A stretch of DNA of 64,000 nucleotides from Oscillibacter valericigenes (lineage in GTDB: Bacteria; Bacillota; Clostridia; Oscillospirales; Oscillospiraceae): assembly GCF_021531915.1 (NCBI RefSeq), contig NZ_JAFBIV010000001.1:1-64000 (forward strand), written 5' to 3'. Below the pieces are notes generated by a model. The model saw only the letters and a list, made by a program, of their open reading frames with translations, searched no databases and was not told the origin of the DNA. Shown in pieces: positions 1 to 8,586 of this stretch. Each line of letters begins with the position of its first letter. The stretch's first letter is position 1. The position numbers were made by a program, and so were the translations under genes.

Positions 1-395
1 GGGTCAACGCTTCCACTCTGACGGTGGATGCCAGCAAGATCAACACGACAAACAAGTACAATGGCTATAAGCTCGACAGCACTGCTACCGGAACGATTCC
101 TGCCACGGCTAAAAATGGCGACGTGATCAGGGTCTACTACGTGAAGGACGAGAGCCAGACCAAGACCCTGAGCTACACGGTTGAGTACTACAAGGACAAC
201 GTGAAGGTCGATGCAGATACGCAGATCGAGAGTGCAGAGGTGTGGGTCAACGCTTCCACTCTGACGGTGGATGCCAGCAAGATCAACACGACAAACAAGT
301 ACAATGGCTATAAGCTGGACAGCGCCACGACTGGAACGATCCCCGTGAGTATTGCCAACGGCGGCGTGATCAAGGTCTATTATGTGAAGGACACA
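1..395 (+). repeat. In-frame 243-bp (81-codon) tandem repeat
   Basis: Bases 1-73 are identical to 244-316, and the copies then diverge mildly up to about 395. The period of 243 bp keeps the frame and equals one MucBP-like module. The array starts before the window. Confidence 0.9.
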
Positions 396-1661
396 TTTGG
401 CTATACTGTTGAGTACTATTATGATGACGTAAAGGATGATGGTAAGACCGAGAATCTGAGTGCGACTTATCAGAGCGTGATTGATACTTATCCTGACAAG
501 GTCGTCACTGATTTCGTGCTTGAAAAGGTCGTGGGGTTGCCGCTGACTATTACGGAAAACACTGCGACCAATGTGATTAAGGTTTACTACGCTACCGACA
601 AGATCGGCCCCGAGGATCCCGAGGGGACTGACCCCAACAAGCCCGGCGACCGCATCCCTGACAAGTATCAGTTCACTGTGACTTACAAGGCAACGAATGG
701 TAAGGTCAGCATTTCCTCTACCGTGGTCACGAAGCTGAATAATGCCGGCAATCCCTCTGCTGAGGGTACGGCAAAGCTGGCTGATAACCAGGTTGCTACT
801 GCTACCGCCAACAGCGGCTATCGTCAGAGCTCTCTGACCTGGAGCCCCGAGACTCCTTTTGCCGGACTGGTGATCACTGCTAATACGACCTTCACCGCAA
901 AGTTCAGCAGCATTCCCGTCTACGACGATGATGACGATGACGATGATGATGGCAAGGACATCAAGGATCCCGAGGTGCCCCTGGGCGGCCTGCAGCTGAA
1001 CAAGGACGACCACTTCGCCTACATCAAGGGCTACGCCGACGGCACCGTCCGTCCCGACAACTTCATCACCCGCGCTCAGGTGGCCACCATCTTCTACCGC
1101 CTGATGACCGACGAGACCCGGATGCTGTGCTTCAGCGAGACCAACGACTTCTCCGACGTCCCCGCTGATTACTGGGCCAACAAGGCCATCTCCACCCTGA
1201 GCAACGCCGGCATCATCACCGGCTTCTCCGATGGCACCTTCCGGCCCAACGCCTTCATCACCCGCGCCCAGTTCGCGGCCATCGCCGCCCGGTTCTCCGT
1301 GGTGACGGAAGACCTGCCCAATCCCTTCAGCGACGTGCCCGAGGGCTACTGGGCTGAGGACCTGATCGCCTACGCGGCCCACCTGGGCTGGGTCAACGGC
1401 TATCCCGACGGCACCTTCCGGCCCACCGCCAACATCACCCGCGCGGCAGCCATGAAGCTGATCAACAACGTGCTGGAGCGCCAGGTGGACGAGGACGGCC
1501 TGCTGGAGGACGCCACCAGCTGGAACGACTGCACGCCTGACGATTGGTGCTACTACATCGTGATGGAAGCTACCAATTCCCACGACTGGGAGCGCCGCAG
1601 CAAGAAGTCCCTGGTGGAGGATTGGACGGCTCTGACCGCCGACCGCGTCTGGGACGAATAA
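1..1661 (+). CDS. SLH-domain surface protein with MucBP-like repeats (5' partial)
   Basis: The reading frame is open at the window edge (first full codon at base 3), so the N-terminus and signal peptide lie outside. The visible part holds two nearly identical and one divergent MucBP-like module (YTVEYYKDN ... VIRVYYVKD), a beta-rich spacer, an Asp run near 927-953, and three C-terminal SLH domains (about 1003-1110, 1147-1290, 1318-1480) with GYADGTVRP, GFSDGTFRP and GYPDGTFRP motifs. SLH triplets bind pyruvylated secondary wall polymers, so this is expected to be a non-covalently held surface protein; MucBP-like modules suggest adhesion. The tail after the third SLH domain is about 55 residues. 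The motif PEVPLG after the acidic run recurs in the next gene. Function beyond surface attachment is inferred. Confidence 0.88.
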   Translation, partial: VNASTLTVDASKINTTNKYNGYKLDSTATGTIPATAKNGDVIRVYYVKDESQTKTLSYTVEYYKDNVKVDADTQIESAEVWVNASTLTVDASKINTTNKYNGYKLDSATTGTIPVSIANGGVIKVYYVKDTFGYTVEYYYDDVKDDGKTENLSATYQSVIDTYPDKVVTDFVLEKVVGLPLTITENTATNVIKVYYATDKIGPEDPEGTDPNKPGDRIPDKYQFTVTYKATNGKVSISSTVVTKLNNAGNPSAEGTAKLADNQVATATANSGYRQSSLTWSPETPFAGLVITANTTFTAKFSSIPVYDDDDDDDDDGKDIKDPEVPLGGLQLNKDDHFAYIKGYADGTVRPDNFITRAQVATIFYRLMTDETRMLCFSETNDFSDVPADYWANKAISTLSNAGIITGFSDGTFRPNAFITRAQFAAIAARFSVVTEDLPNPFSDVPEGYWAEDLIAYAAHLGWVNGYPDGTFRPTANITRAAAMKLINNVLERQVDEDGLLEDATSWNDCTPDDWCYYIVMEATNSHDWERRSKKSLVEDWTALTADRVWDE

Positions 1662-1694
1662 GCAAAACTGAATCCCCGCTTCTGAAATGAGGCA

Positions 1695-1726
1695 AAGCGC
1701 CCCCCGGTTCACGCCGGGGGGCGCTT
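1695..1726 (+). terminator. Rho-independent-type terminator of the SLH gene
   Basis: A 13-bp stem (AAGCGCCCCCCGG with its complement) closes a TTCACG-type loop 33 bases after the stop. The T tract is short. The terminator of the next gene (2715-2746) has the same design and similar flanks. Confidence 0.8.
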
Positions 1727-1845
1727 CTATATGCAAAAACGAATAAATTAACAGTGGCAAATTTGTGCAAAGCGACAGCTATATTTTGCGAGTGAGATGG
1801 CAATTTGTTAGCGGTTTTGTAACCGGCGCATGATATGATATAGCT

Positions 1846-1898
1846 GTCCTCAAGGGGAGAGGGTGGAAATGACCCTGGTACCTACCAAGCGGGAGGAC
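1846..1898 (+). promoter_or_regulatory. Predicted three-way-junction RNA in the leader of the anchored surface protein
   Basis: GTCCTC (1846-1851) pairs with GAGGAC (1893-1898) and encloses two small hairpins: GGGT/ACCC (1861-1864 with 1872-1875) and TGGTA/TACCA (1876-1880 with 1883-1887). It lies 75 bases before the start codon. No known riboswitch class is recognised. The fold is read by eye, so this is a candidate only. Confidence 0.35.
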
Positions 1899-1972
1899 GT
1901 GTATTGTATATCAGAAAACAAGATCCGGGCAGCAGCCGGGACGGGTTTTCAAGATGAAAGGAGAACAGGAAT

Positions 1973-2686
1973 ATGAAGAAGATGATTCGTAGAATGAAGA
2001 AACTGCTGGTCGCGCTGATGACCGTCAGCCTGCTCATGAGCATGCTGTGCGTCAGTGCGATGGCGGGCAAAACTGATGTAACAATATTTGTGTCTGAAGG
2101 AGAAAATGACAATCCCTTCCACGGAAAAGACGTTACGGTTTCGGTCGACGGTAAAGAAGTGGGTTCCGGAAAGGGCAGCGGCAACCACGTTAACATTGAT
2201 CTTGGAACCGAGGATAACACCTTGGATACTGAGAAAACGATTGTCATAAGCGCTACGGGTAATGATGGCGAGACCATCTCTAAGGAGTATACGATTTCTG
2301 TGCATCAAGAGCAGGGCAAAGGTCAACATGGCTATGATGCACAGCTGAAGTCCAATACGCCTGCCACAGACCCCGAGAAGGAGCCCGAGAAGGAGCCTGA
2401 GAAGGAGCCCGAGAAGGAGCCTGAGCCTACCCCCGTTGAAGACACCGGCGACGATGATGACGATGTGACTATCACCGATGAGGATGTGCCTCTGACCGCG
2501 CTCCCTGATGCTGAAGTCCCCCTGACCGAGGTTCCTCTGTCTGAGATCCCCGAGGAAGAGGTTCCCCTGGCTGCCGTGCCCAAGACCGGCGATATGTCCG
2601 TTCTGTGGCTGGCGCTGAGCGCCTTGTCCGGCACCGGTCTGGCAGGTGTGTCCATCTTGGGCCGGAAAAAGCGCGAGGATATGTAA
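1973..2686 (+). CDS. Sortase-type cell-wall-anchored surface protein
   Basis: A 237-residue protein with a Lys/Arg-rich start and hydrophobic signal peptide (cleavage likely after AMA, about residue 31), a beta-rich domain (about 34-120), a Glu-Pro-Glu-Lys repeat spacer (about 130-150), an acidic stretch, a series of VPL motifs, and a sorting signal: VPKTGD, a hydrophobic helix and GRKKREDM at the end. VPKTG is a variant of the LPXTG motif, so covalent attachment by a sortase is inferred; no sortase gene is in the window. AAAGGAG at 1957-1963 supports the start. It follows the SLH gene with its own leader and shares the acidic run plus VPL style with it. Ligand and role are unknown. Confidence 0.85.
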   Translation: MKKMIRRMKKLLVALMTVSLLMSMLCVSAMAGKTDVTIFVSEGENDNPFHGKDVTVSVDGKEVGSGKGSGNHVNIDLGTEDNTLDTEKTIVISATGNDGETISKEYTISVHQEQGKGQHGYDAQLKSNTPATDPEKEPEKEPEKEPEKEPEPTPVEDTGDDDDDVTITDEDVPLTALPDAEVPLTEVPLSEIPEEEVPLAAVPKTGDMSVLWLALSALSGTGLAGVSILGRKKREDM

Positions 2687-2714
2687 AACTGAACCCATGC
2701 TTTGAACGTGAAGC

Positions 2715-2746
2715 AAGCGCCTCCCGGTTTATGCCGGGAGGCGCTT
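2715..2746 (+). terminator. Terminator of the anchored surface protein gene
   Basis: Stem AAGCGCCTCCCGG with its complement, followed by a T run (2745-2750). Its sequence and preceding 30 bases resemble the terminator at 1695-1726, suggesting a duplicated gene end. Confidence 0.88.
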
Positions 2747-2820
2747 TTTTGTGCATCCAGAGGATGTCTATTTCCATGGCCTGCCCAGGGGAAAATGAGA
2801 CAAAAACCGTATGCTGGATG

Positions 2821-2857
2821 AAAAGGATGCCCGAAGTCCGACTCCGGGCATCCTTTT
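2821..2857 (-). terminator. Bidirectional terminator after the YitT-family gene
   Basis: GGATGCCCG and CGGGCATCC form a stem flanked by A and T runs on both sides. It lies directly after the stop codon of the minus-strand gene and can also stop plus-strand transcripts. Confidence 0.85.
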
Positions 2858-2861
2858 CATC

Positions 2862-3752
2862 TTATTTCTGCACGCTCCGGCCCAGCACGTCCGACACCTC
2901 GGAGATGGTGATGAAGGCGGCGGGATCGATCTCCGTTACAAGAGCTTTCAGTCTGCCGATCTGGAAGCGGTTTACCACGAAGTAAATGATGGTCTGGTCA
3001 GCGCCGGAGTAGTAGCCCCGGGCGCCGATATGGGTGATGCCCCGGCCAAAGGCCTCCGACAGGGCCTCACTGATATCGTCGGGCCTGCTGGTGACGATCA
3101 TGGCGGACTTGGCCTTGTCCAAGCCCTCCACGATGAAGTCCACCGCCTTGGTGGCCGCGCAATAGGTGATGATGGAGTACAGGGGCAGCACCCAGCTCCG
3201 GAACAGGATGCCGATGGCAATGTACAGCAGCACATTGTAGATCATCACGAGGGTGCCCACGGTAAGACCCAGCCGCTTGGCGAAGATCACCGCCATGACC
3301 TCAATGCCGTCAATGGCGCCGCCGAAACGGATGGTCATGCCGCTGCCAATGCCGGAGATCAGGCCGCCGAACAGGGCGCACAGCAGCAGGTCCTTCCCCG
3401 CAAAGGGAGAGGCGGTGGAGACATCCACCGGCAGGATGTTGGTGATGACATAGGAGGCGACGGAGTAGACAAATACCGCCCAAAGGGAATAGATGGTGAA
3501 CACGATGCCCTGCTTTTTCAGGCCGAACAGAAACAGAGGGACGTTCAGGACCAGCAGAAACAGGGACAGGGTGTAGGCCTCCGGGGTGATCTGCCACAGC
3601 AGCATGGAGGTGCCGGAGATACCGCTGTCGTACAGGTGGACGGGGGACAGAAACATGGTGACGCCCACGGCGTTGATGATGCCCGCGGCCAGCAGCAGGA
3701 CAAAGAACAGGGGCCGCAGGGTACGAAGCTGTGTTTTCAGGGTGTTTTTCAT
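2862..3752 (-). CDS. YitT family (DUF161/DUF2179) membrane protein
   Basis: A 296-residue protein with five to six hydrophobic segments in the first 200 residues and a soluble C-terminal domain of DUF2179 type (about 215-290, with GRGITHIGARGYYSG). This matches the YitT family, common in Firmicutes in several paralogues and of uncertain biochemical function. An AAAGGAGG sequence before the ATG supports the start. It is convergent with the surface-protein genes and separated from the next minus-strand gene by about 95 bases. Membrane location is well supported; a transport role is only guessed in the literature. Confidence 0.88.
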   Translation of the reverse strand: MKNTLKTQLRTLRPLFFVLLLAAGIINAVGVTMFLSPVHLYDSGISGTSMLLWQITPEAYTLSLFLLVLNVPLFLFGLKKQGIVFTIYSLWAVFVYSVASYVITNILPVDVSTASPFAGKDLLLCALFGGLISGIGSGMTIRFGGAIDGIEVMAVIFAKRLGLTVGTLVMIYNVLLYIAIGILFRSWVLPLYSIITYCAATKAVDFIVEGLDKAKSAMIVTSRPDDISEALSEAFGRGITHIGARGYYSGADQTIIYFVVNRFQIGRLKALVTEIDPAAFITISEVSDVLGRSVQK

Positions 3753-3845
3753 GAAGACCTCCTTTACAAAAGATTAAAGTAATGGCTCCATGATATCATG
3801 GAGCCATTGTAAAACGCTGTTCAGTTTTCGCTAAAAGCAACTCTG

Positions 3846-5429
3846 TCAAAGGACCCGGCCATTGCGGGCGTCCGTGAAGCGGCCCTCCGCGATGGCGGGG
3901 ACGCCGTTCACAAACACATAGTCCATGCCCTGGGCCAGTTGTTCCGGGGCCAGCCAGGTGTCCGTTTCATGGATGTTTTCCAGGTCAAACAGACACAGGT
4001 CCGCGTCGGCGCCCGCTTCCACCCTGCCCTTTCCCTGCAGGCCGAAGCGGTCAGCGGGCAGGCGGGTCAGCTTCCGCACGGCGTCGGGCAGGGTCAGGAT
4101 GCCCCGCTTCCGCACGTAGGTCTCCAGGATACGGGTGCAGGTGCCGAAGACCCGGCGGTGCATCAGTCCGCCCATGGGATAGGTGGCGTCGGAGATGATC
4201 CCGGCGAAGGGCGCCCGGACAATGGCGTCCACGTCTTCCTCGTGGGTGATGGTGTCGATCATGGAAGCGGCGCAGTGCTCGCTGGCCAGCAGGTCGAAGA
4301 GGGCGTCATAGGGGTCCTTCCCCTGGCTGGCGGCGATTTCCGGCACGGTCATGCCCTCAAAGCGCTTGTTTTTCGGCTGCTGGAGGGAGGTGGGCCGGAT
4401 GTTTTCAAAGCCCACTAACAGGGAGATGTTTTCAAAGTCCTGGGCGGTCTCCATGCGGCGGCGCATCTGTGCCCGGCGCTCCGGGTCCCGCAGAGCGGCG
4501 GTCAGGGCCTCCATGCCCCCGGCCTGGAATTCTGGCGGCAGCACATGAATCAGCTGGGTGGACCCAGCGGGATAAGGGTATACGTCGCAGGTGATGTCCA
4601 GCCCTTCCCTTCTGGCATCCTCCAGCAAGGCCAGCATCTCCGGCACCGCGCTCCGCCAGTTCCGCTTGCCGATGGCTTTCAGGTGACTGATCTGCACCGG
4701 AGTCTCCAGGGCCCGGGCCACGGTCAGCATCTCCCGCAGGGCCTCCACCACGCCGTCCCCTTCCTGCCGCATGTGGACGGCCACAGTGACGCCGGACCGG
4801 CGCAGGGGTGCCAGGGCACGGATCAGGCCGTCGGTGTCGTAAAAGCACTCCGGGGCGTAGCCAAGGCCCAGGGAGATTCCTGCGGCGCCGTCCGCCAGGG
4901 CGTTTTCCAGCAGGTGGTGCAGGCGGTAATATTCTTCGTCCGTCAGATCCCGGTCCTCAAAGCCGGTGACGCAGGCGCGGAGGGTGCCCATGCCCACCAG
5001 CATTCCTGTGTTGAGCCGCAGGGGGATAGCCCGGAGCTGTCGCTGGTACGCCCCCAGGGAGGATACGTCCAGTCCCTCCGGCAGGCCGCCCACGATGGGA
5101 GCCAGATATTGCAGCAGAGCTTCCTGATAAGCGCCGCGGACCGGCGCCAGGGACAGGCCGCAGTTGCCGTTCAGGATCGTGGTCAGGCCCTGAGCCAGCT
5201 CGGGGCGGCCGAAGTCCGGCAGAAAGATGGCGCCGTCACCGTGGCGGTGGACGTCGATAAAGCCCGGTGTCAGATACCGCCCCGCGGCATCGATGACATG
5301 GGCGGCGGATGCCGCCTCAAGATGCCCCACGGCAGCAATGGCGCCGCCCTGGAGGGCTACATCCGCCTGAAAAGCGGGAGCGCCGGAGCCGTCCAGGACC
5401 CGGGCATTTTGGATCAGATAGTCGTACAA
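3846..5429 (-). CDS. N-acyl-D-amino-acid deacylase family amidohydrolase
   Basis: Metal-dependent amidohydrolase of the D-aminoacylase branch (about 527 residues). It carries the N-terminal composite beta domain (YDYLIQNARVLDGSG), the metal-binding GFIDVHRHGDG motif at about 57-67, the HLKAIGK region, and SDATYPMGG near the C-terminus. The family hydrolyses N-acyl-D-amino acids or related amides; the true substrate cannot be read. I chose TTG at 5427-5429 because GAGGTGG stands five bases before it; a GTG nine codons upstream (5454-5456) keeps the frame but has no clear ribosome site. It lies downstream of pta in the same direction but beyond a strong terminator, so it probably has its own promoter. 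Confidence 0.85.
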   Translation of the reverse strand: MYDYLIQNARVLDGSGAPAFQADVALQGGAIAAVGHLEAASAAHVIDAAGRYLTPGFIDVHRHGDGAIFLPDFGRPELAQGLTTILNGNCGLSLAPVRGAYQEALLQYLAPIVGGLPEGLDVSSLGAYQRQLRAIPLRLNTGMLVGMGTLRACVTGFEDRDLTDEEYYRLHHLLENALADGAAGISLGLGYAPECFYDTDGLIRALAPLRRSGVTVAVHMRQEGDGVVEALREMLTVARALETPVQISHLKAIGKRNWRSAVPEMLALLEDARREGLDITCDVYPYPAGSTQLIHVLPPEFQAGGMEALTAALRDPERRAQMRRRMETAQDFENISLLVGFENIRPTSLQQPKNKRFEGMTVPEIAASQGKDPYDALFDLLASEHCAASMIDTITHEEDVDAIVRAPFAGIISDATYPMGGLMHRRVFGTCTRILETYVRKRGILTLPDAVRKLTRLPADRFGLQGKGRVEAGADADLCLFDLENIHETDTWLAPEQLAQGMDYVFVNGVPAIAEGRFTDARNGRVL

Positions 5430-5483
5430 AAGGTCCACCTCTTTTCTTCTGGCCACAGTGTAGCACGGCGGGAAGGGAATGTC

Positions 5484-5515
5484 AAAAAAACAAGGACGCC
5501 CGTTTGGGCGTCCTT
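5484..5515 (-). terminator. Terminator of pta
   Basis: On the minus strand AAGGACGCCC, an AAAC loop and its complement are followed by G and seven T residues, 20 bases after the pta stop codon. Confidence 0.92.
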
Positions 5516-5534
5516 GCAGCGATGTAGGAAAAAC

Positions 5535-6515
5535 TCAGTCCTCGCACAGACCGGCGGTGATGATAGCCATGGAGTAGACCTCCTGGGCGTTGCAGCCGCG
5601 GGAGAGGTCGTTGATGGGGGCGTTCAGGCCCTGCAGGATGGGGCCGTAGGCGTCGAAGCCGCCCATGCGCTGGCAGATCTTGTAGCCGATGTTGCCGGCG
5701 TTGATGTCAGGGAAAATGAAGGTGTTGGCATGGCCGGCCACATTGGAGTTGGGGCACTTGGTACGGGCCACGGTGGGAGAAACGGCGGCGTCAAACTGCA
5801 GCTCGCCGTCGATGGCCAGGTTGGGAGCGGCGGCCTTGGCCTTGGCGCAGGCGTTGCGGACCTTGTCCACGTCCTCGCCCTTGCCGGAGCCCAGGGTGGA
5901 GTAGCTCAGGAAAGCGACCTTGGGATCGATACCGAAGACCTTGGCGGTGGAAGCGGTCTCCAGAGCGATCTCCACCAGCTCGTCCTCGCTGGGCTTGATG
6001 TTGATGGCGCAGTCGCCCATGGCCAGGACCTCGCGGTCGCCGGTGGCGGAGTCACGCACCAGAATGAAGCAGGAGGAAACGATCTTGCTGCCGGGCTTGG
6101 TCTTGATGATCTGCAGGGCGGGACGGACGGTGTCGGCGGTGGAGTAGGTGGCGCCGCCCAACAGGGCGTCGGCATAGCCCATCTTCACCAGCATGGTGCC
6201 GAAATAGTTGGCCTGCATCAGAGCGCTGCGGCACTGCTCGGCGGTCATCTTGCCCTTGCGCAGCTCCACCATGGTGTCCACCATCTTGTCCATGTCCGCA
6301 AAGGTGGCGGGGTCAATGATGATGGCGCCGCGGATGTTGAAGCCGATCTCCTCGGCGGCCTTCTGGATCTCGGCCTCGTTGCCCACCAGGACGGGGGTCA
6401 GAAAGGTACCGGACAGCAGACGGGCGGAAGCCTCCAGGATGCGGGGATCGGTGCCCTCGGTGAAGACGATCTTGCGGGGATGCGCCTTCAGCTTTTTGAT
6501 CAGAAATTCAAACAT
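5535..6515 (-). CDS. pta: Phosphate acetyltransferase
   Basis: A 326-residue single-domain Pta (acetyl-CoA + phosphate to acetyl phosphate + CoA), cytoplasmic, the first step of acetate and ATP formation from acetyl-CoA. Recognisable stretches are KIVFTEGTDPRILEA near the start, ALLGGATYSTADTVRPAL in the middle, and the C-terminal KMGG-type region around QRMGGFDAYGPILQGLN. Length fits the short class found in Firmicutes. I chose the ATG at 6513-6515 since GGAGGAA lies six bases before it; a TTG five codons upstream would overlap that site. No acetate kinase gene is adjacent. A SigA-type promoter lies at 6566-6593. The fold is shared with phosphate butyryltransferase, but the residues favour Pta. 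Confidence 0.93.
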   Translation of the reverse strand: MFEFLIKKLKAHPRKIVFTEGTDPRILEASARLLSGTFLTPVLVGNEAEIQKAAEEIGFNIRGAIIIDPATFADMDKMVDTMVELRKGKMTAEQCRSALMQANYFGTMLVKMGYADALLGGATYSTADTVRPALQIIKTKPGSKIVSSCFILVRDSATGDREVLAMGDCAINIKPSEDELVEIALETASTAKVFGIDPKVAFLSYSTLGSGKGEDVDKVRNACAKAKAAAPNLAIDGELQFDAAVSPTVARTKCPNSNVAGHANTFIFPDINAGNIGYKICQRMGGFDAYGPILQGLNAPINDLSRGCNAQEVYSMAIITAGLCED

Positions 6516-6565
6516 GTCGATTTCCTCCAAATAAACGATTTTGGGAAAAATTCCGTACTGAAATT

Positions 6566-6593
6566 ATTATACACGCTTGGTGGACAGGGTCAA
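6566..6593 (-). promoter_or_regulatory. SigA-type promoter of pta
   Basis: On the minus strand TTGACC, a 16-base spacer and TATAAT, about 50 bases before the start codon. Confidence 0.8.
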
Positions 6594-6745
6594 TGCAAAA
6601 AAGCGAAAATATCCGCACAAAAATTCCCGGACCGACAGGGCCCTCTTGGGTGAAATATGCAAAAGACACAAAGAAAACCCCATATACAGTAGGCCGAATG
6701 GGCCGAAACCCAAGAAAATGAACATTTTTTGAACAAAATGAGGGG
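6594..6745. other. Divergent spacer between pta and the M23 gene
   Basis: Apart from the two outward promoters (6566-6593 and 6746-6774) this AT-rich stretch holds only a loose inverted repeat (CTTGGGT near 6644 and ACCCAAG near 6708). No gene or known regulatory RNA is seen. Confidence 0.5.
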
Positions 6746-6774
6746 TTGACGTAATTGCGGAAACGCGGTATCAT
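6746..6774 (+). promoter_or_regulatory. SigA-type promoter of the LysM/G5/M23 peptidase gene
   Basis: TTGACG, a 17-base spacer and TATCAT, about 48 bases before the start codon. Confidence 0.8.
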
Positions 6775-6822
6775 AGGAATGGTAACAATTTGTAACTTTT
6801 TTGTGACCTTTTAAGGAGACAT

Positions 6823-8574
6823 ATGAGTCAAGAGCAGAAGAAACAGAAAAAGCAGACGCAGGGCGGCAAACGCCTGAACGCTCAGCCGGCGGAGAGTCGG
6901 GAGAAGCGTTCCGGAGCGATTGCAACCGCCGTGCGGGAAGAACAGCGGGTGCCCCGTCGGGCTGTGGCGGAACGGCGTGAAGAGGAGCCTTCGGATGCTT
7001 TGACCCGCTGCACCCGCCGGGTGGTCAGCCAGCTGCGGCGGATCCGTCGCCGGATCCATATGATCGTCCGGGAACAGAAGGCACGCAACTTTCCGGAGTC
7101 GGACCGGCTCCCCATTCAGTTGGCGCTGCTGCTCTGGAACATGATCCCCATGTGGGCCAGTCTGTTCTGGGAGCACACCTGGGGCCGCAGAAAGCAGCTT
7201 TTGCGTCGGGGTGCCGCCATGTGGTCCCGGCTGGAGCACCGCAAGGGCCATCCGGTAGTCTTTCTGGGAGCCGCCTGTGTGCTGGCGGTGCTGATCCTGC
7301 TGGGCAGCACCTATACCCGCGGCACCACCGTCACCTATGACGGCGACGTGGTAGGCGTGGTGGATTCCGAGGCCACGGCCAAGGCCATCGTGTCCAATCT
7401 GGAGACCGTCACCACCCGGACCCTGGGCCGCAGCTACCAGATCGACGGCGATCTGGTTCAGTACTCCACCGGCTGGCTGAAGCGCCAGGAGGTGAAGGAA
7501 CGGGATGTGGTGGAAGAGGACCTGTCCGAGGAGATCGGCCTGGTGACTCCCGCCTACTGCCTGTATGTGGACGGCGAGCGCATCGGTGCCACCCCCTATG
7601 AGGGTGCCCTGGAGGAGCTGCTGGAGCAGCTGCAGCAGGCCGCCACCACGGAGGAGACCATCTCCTGCTCCTTCAAGGAAGAAGTGGAGATCAAGCAGGA
7701 GTATGTGGCTACCGAGGAGATCATGAACCTGGGATACCTGGCGGAGACGCTGTACAGCACCAAGACCGCCGAGGTCACCTATGAGGTCAAGAAGGGCGAC
7801 ACCTGGTCCCAGATCGCTGAAAACCACGGCCTGACCAGCAAGGAGCTGCTGGCCCTGAACCCCGGCTATGACATCAACAAGCTGCAGATCGGCGAAGTCC
7901 TGACCCTGTCCGCCTCCGTGCCCTACCTGACCATGACGGTGGTGCAGCAGGAGCGGTATGTGGAGGACGTGATGTACGACATTCAGTATACCGACAGCGC
8001 CAACATGTACAAGGGCGATGAAAAGGTCACCTCTGCCGGCCAGTTCGGTGCGGCGGACGTGGTGGCCAACGTCACCTACGTCAACGGCGAGGAGACGGAG
8101 CGGACCATCCTGTCCTCCGTGACCCTGAAGGAGCCTGTCACCGAGGAGCGGCTCCGGGGCACCAAGGCGCGGCCCACCTGGTATCCCACCGGCACCTTCC
8201 GCTGGCCCGTGTCCGGCCGCATTACTTCCTACTTCGGCGGGCGGCGGTCCCCCGGCGGCATCGGCTCCACCAACCACAAGGGCATCGACATCGCGGCGCC
8301 CAAGGGCACGCCGGTCTACGCCGCCGATGGCGGCACCGTCACCTACGCCGGCTGGATGAGCGGCTACGGCTACCTGGTCCGCATCAGCCACGGCAACGGC
8401 TACGAGACCTATTACGGCCACAACAGCCGGTTGCTGGTGTCTGTGGGCCAGAAGGTCTACAAGGGCCAGCAGATCGCCAAGGTGGGTTCCACCGGCAACT
8501 CCACCGGCAACCACTGTCACTTTGAGGTGCGGTACAACGGCGTGGCCAAAAACCCGCTGAATTATCTGCGATGA
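6823..8574 (+). CDS. Membrane-anchored LysM-G5-M23 peptidoglycan endopeptidase
   Basis: A 583-residue protein with a long, very basic cytoplasmic N-terminus (1-140), one membrane segment (about 143-163), an alpha/beta spacer, a LysM domain (about 324-368, YEVKKGDTWSQIAENHG), a G5 domain (about 368-450) and a C-terminal M23 metallopeptidase (about 465-583). Zinc ligands HKGIDIA and HCHFEV are intact, so it should be active. M23 enzymes cut peptide cross-bridges of peptidoglycan; LysM and G5 bind glycan, so the active domain is extracellular. AAGGAG stands five bases before the ATG. ridA follows after 12 bases and is probably co-transcribed. The charged cytoplasmic tail is unusual and could dock to a cytoplasmic partner. 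Confidence 0.93.
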   Translation: MSQEQKKQKKQTQGGKRLNAQPAESREKRSGAIATAVREEQRVPRRAVAERREEEPSDALTRCTRRVVSQLRRIRRRIHMIVREQKARNFPESDRLPIQLALLLWNMIPMWASLFWEHTWGRRKQLLRRGAAMWSRLEHRKGHPVVFLGAACVLAVLILLGSTYTRGTTVTYDGDVVGVVDSEATAKAIVSNLETVTTRTLGRSYQIDGDLVQYSTGWLKRQEVKERDVVEEDLSEEIGLVTPAYCLYVDGERIGATPYEGALEELLEQLQQAATTEETISCSFKEEVEIKQEYVATEEIMNLGYLAETLYSTKTAEVTYEVKKGDTWSQIAENHGLTSKELLALNPGYDINKLQIGEVLTLSASVPYLTMTVVQQERYVEDVMYDIQYTDSANMYKGDEKVTSAGQFGAADVVANVTYVNGEETERTILSSVTLKEPVTEERLRGTKARPTWYPTGTFRWPVSGRITSYFGGRRSPGGIGSTNHKGIDIAAPKGTPVYAADGGTVTYAGWMSGYGYLVRISHGNGYETYYGHNSRLLVSVGQKVYKGQQIAKVGSTGNSTGNHCHFEVRYNGVAKNPLNYLR

Positions 8575-8586
8575 GGTGAAGATCCC

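Noticed and set aside
2370-2430. Short-period repeat in the anchored surface protein as a CRISPR or satellite
   Set aside because: It encodes a Glu-Pro-Glu-Lys spacer in frame; no spacers or CRISPR layout.
4545-6653. Very long plus-strand open frame (about 700 codons) antisense to the amidohydrolase and pta genes
   Set aside because: It is the mirror of GC-rich coding sequence, low in complexity (Gly/His/Gln/Val runs), spans two genes and a terminator, and has no recognisable domain.
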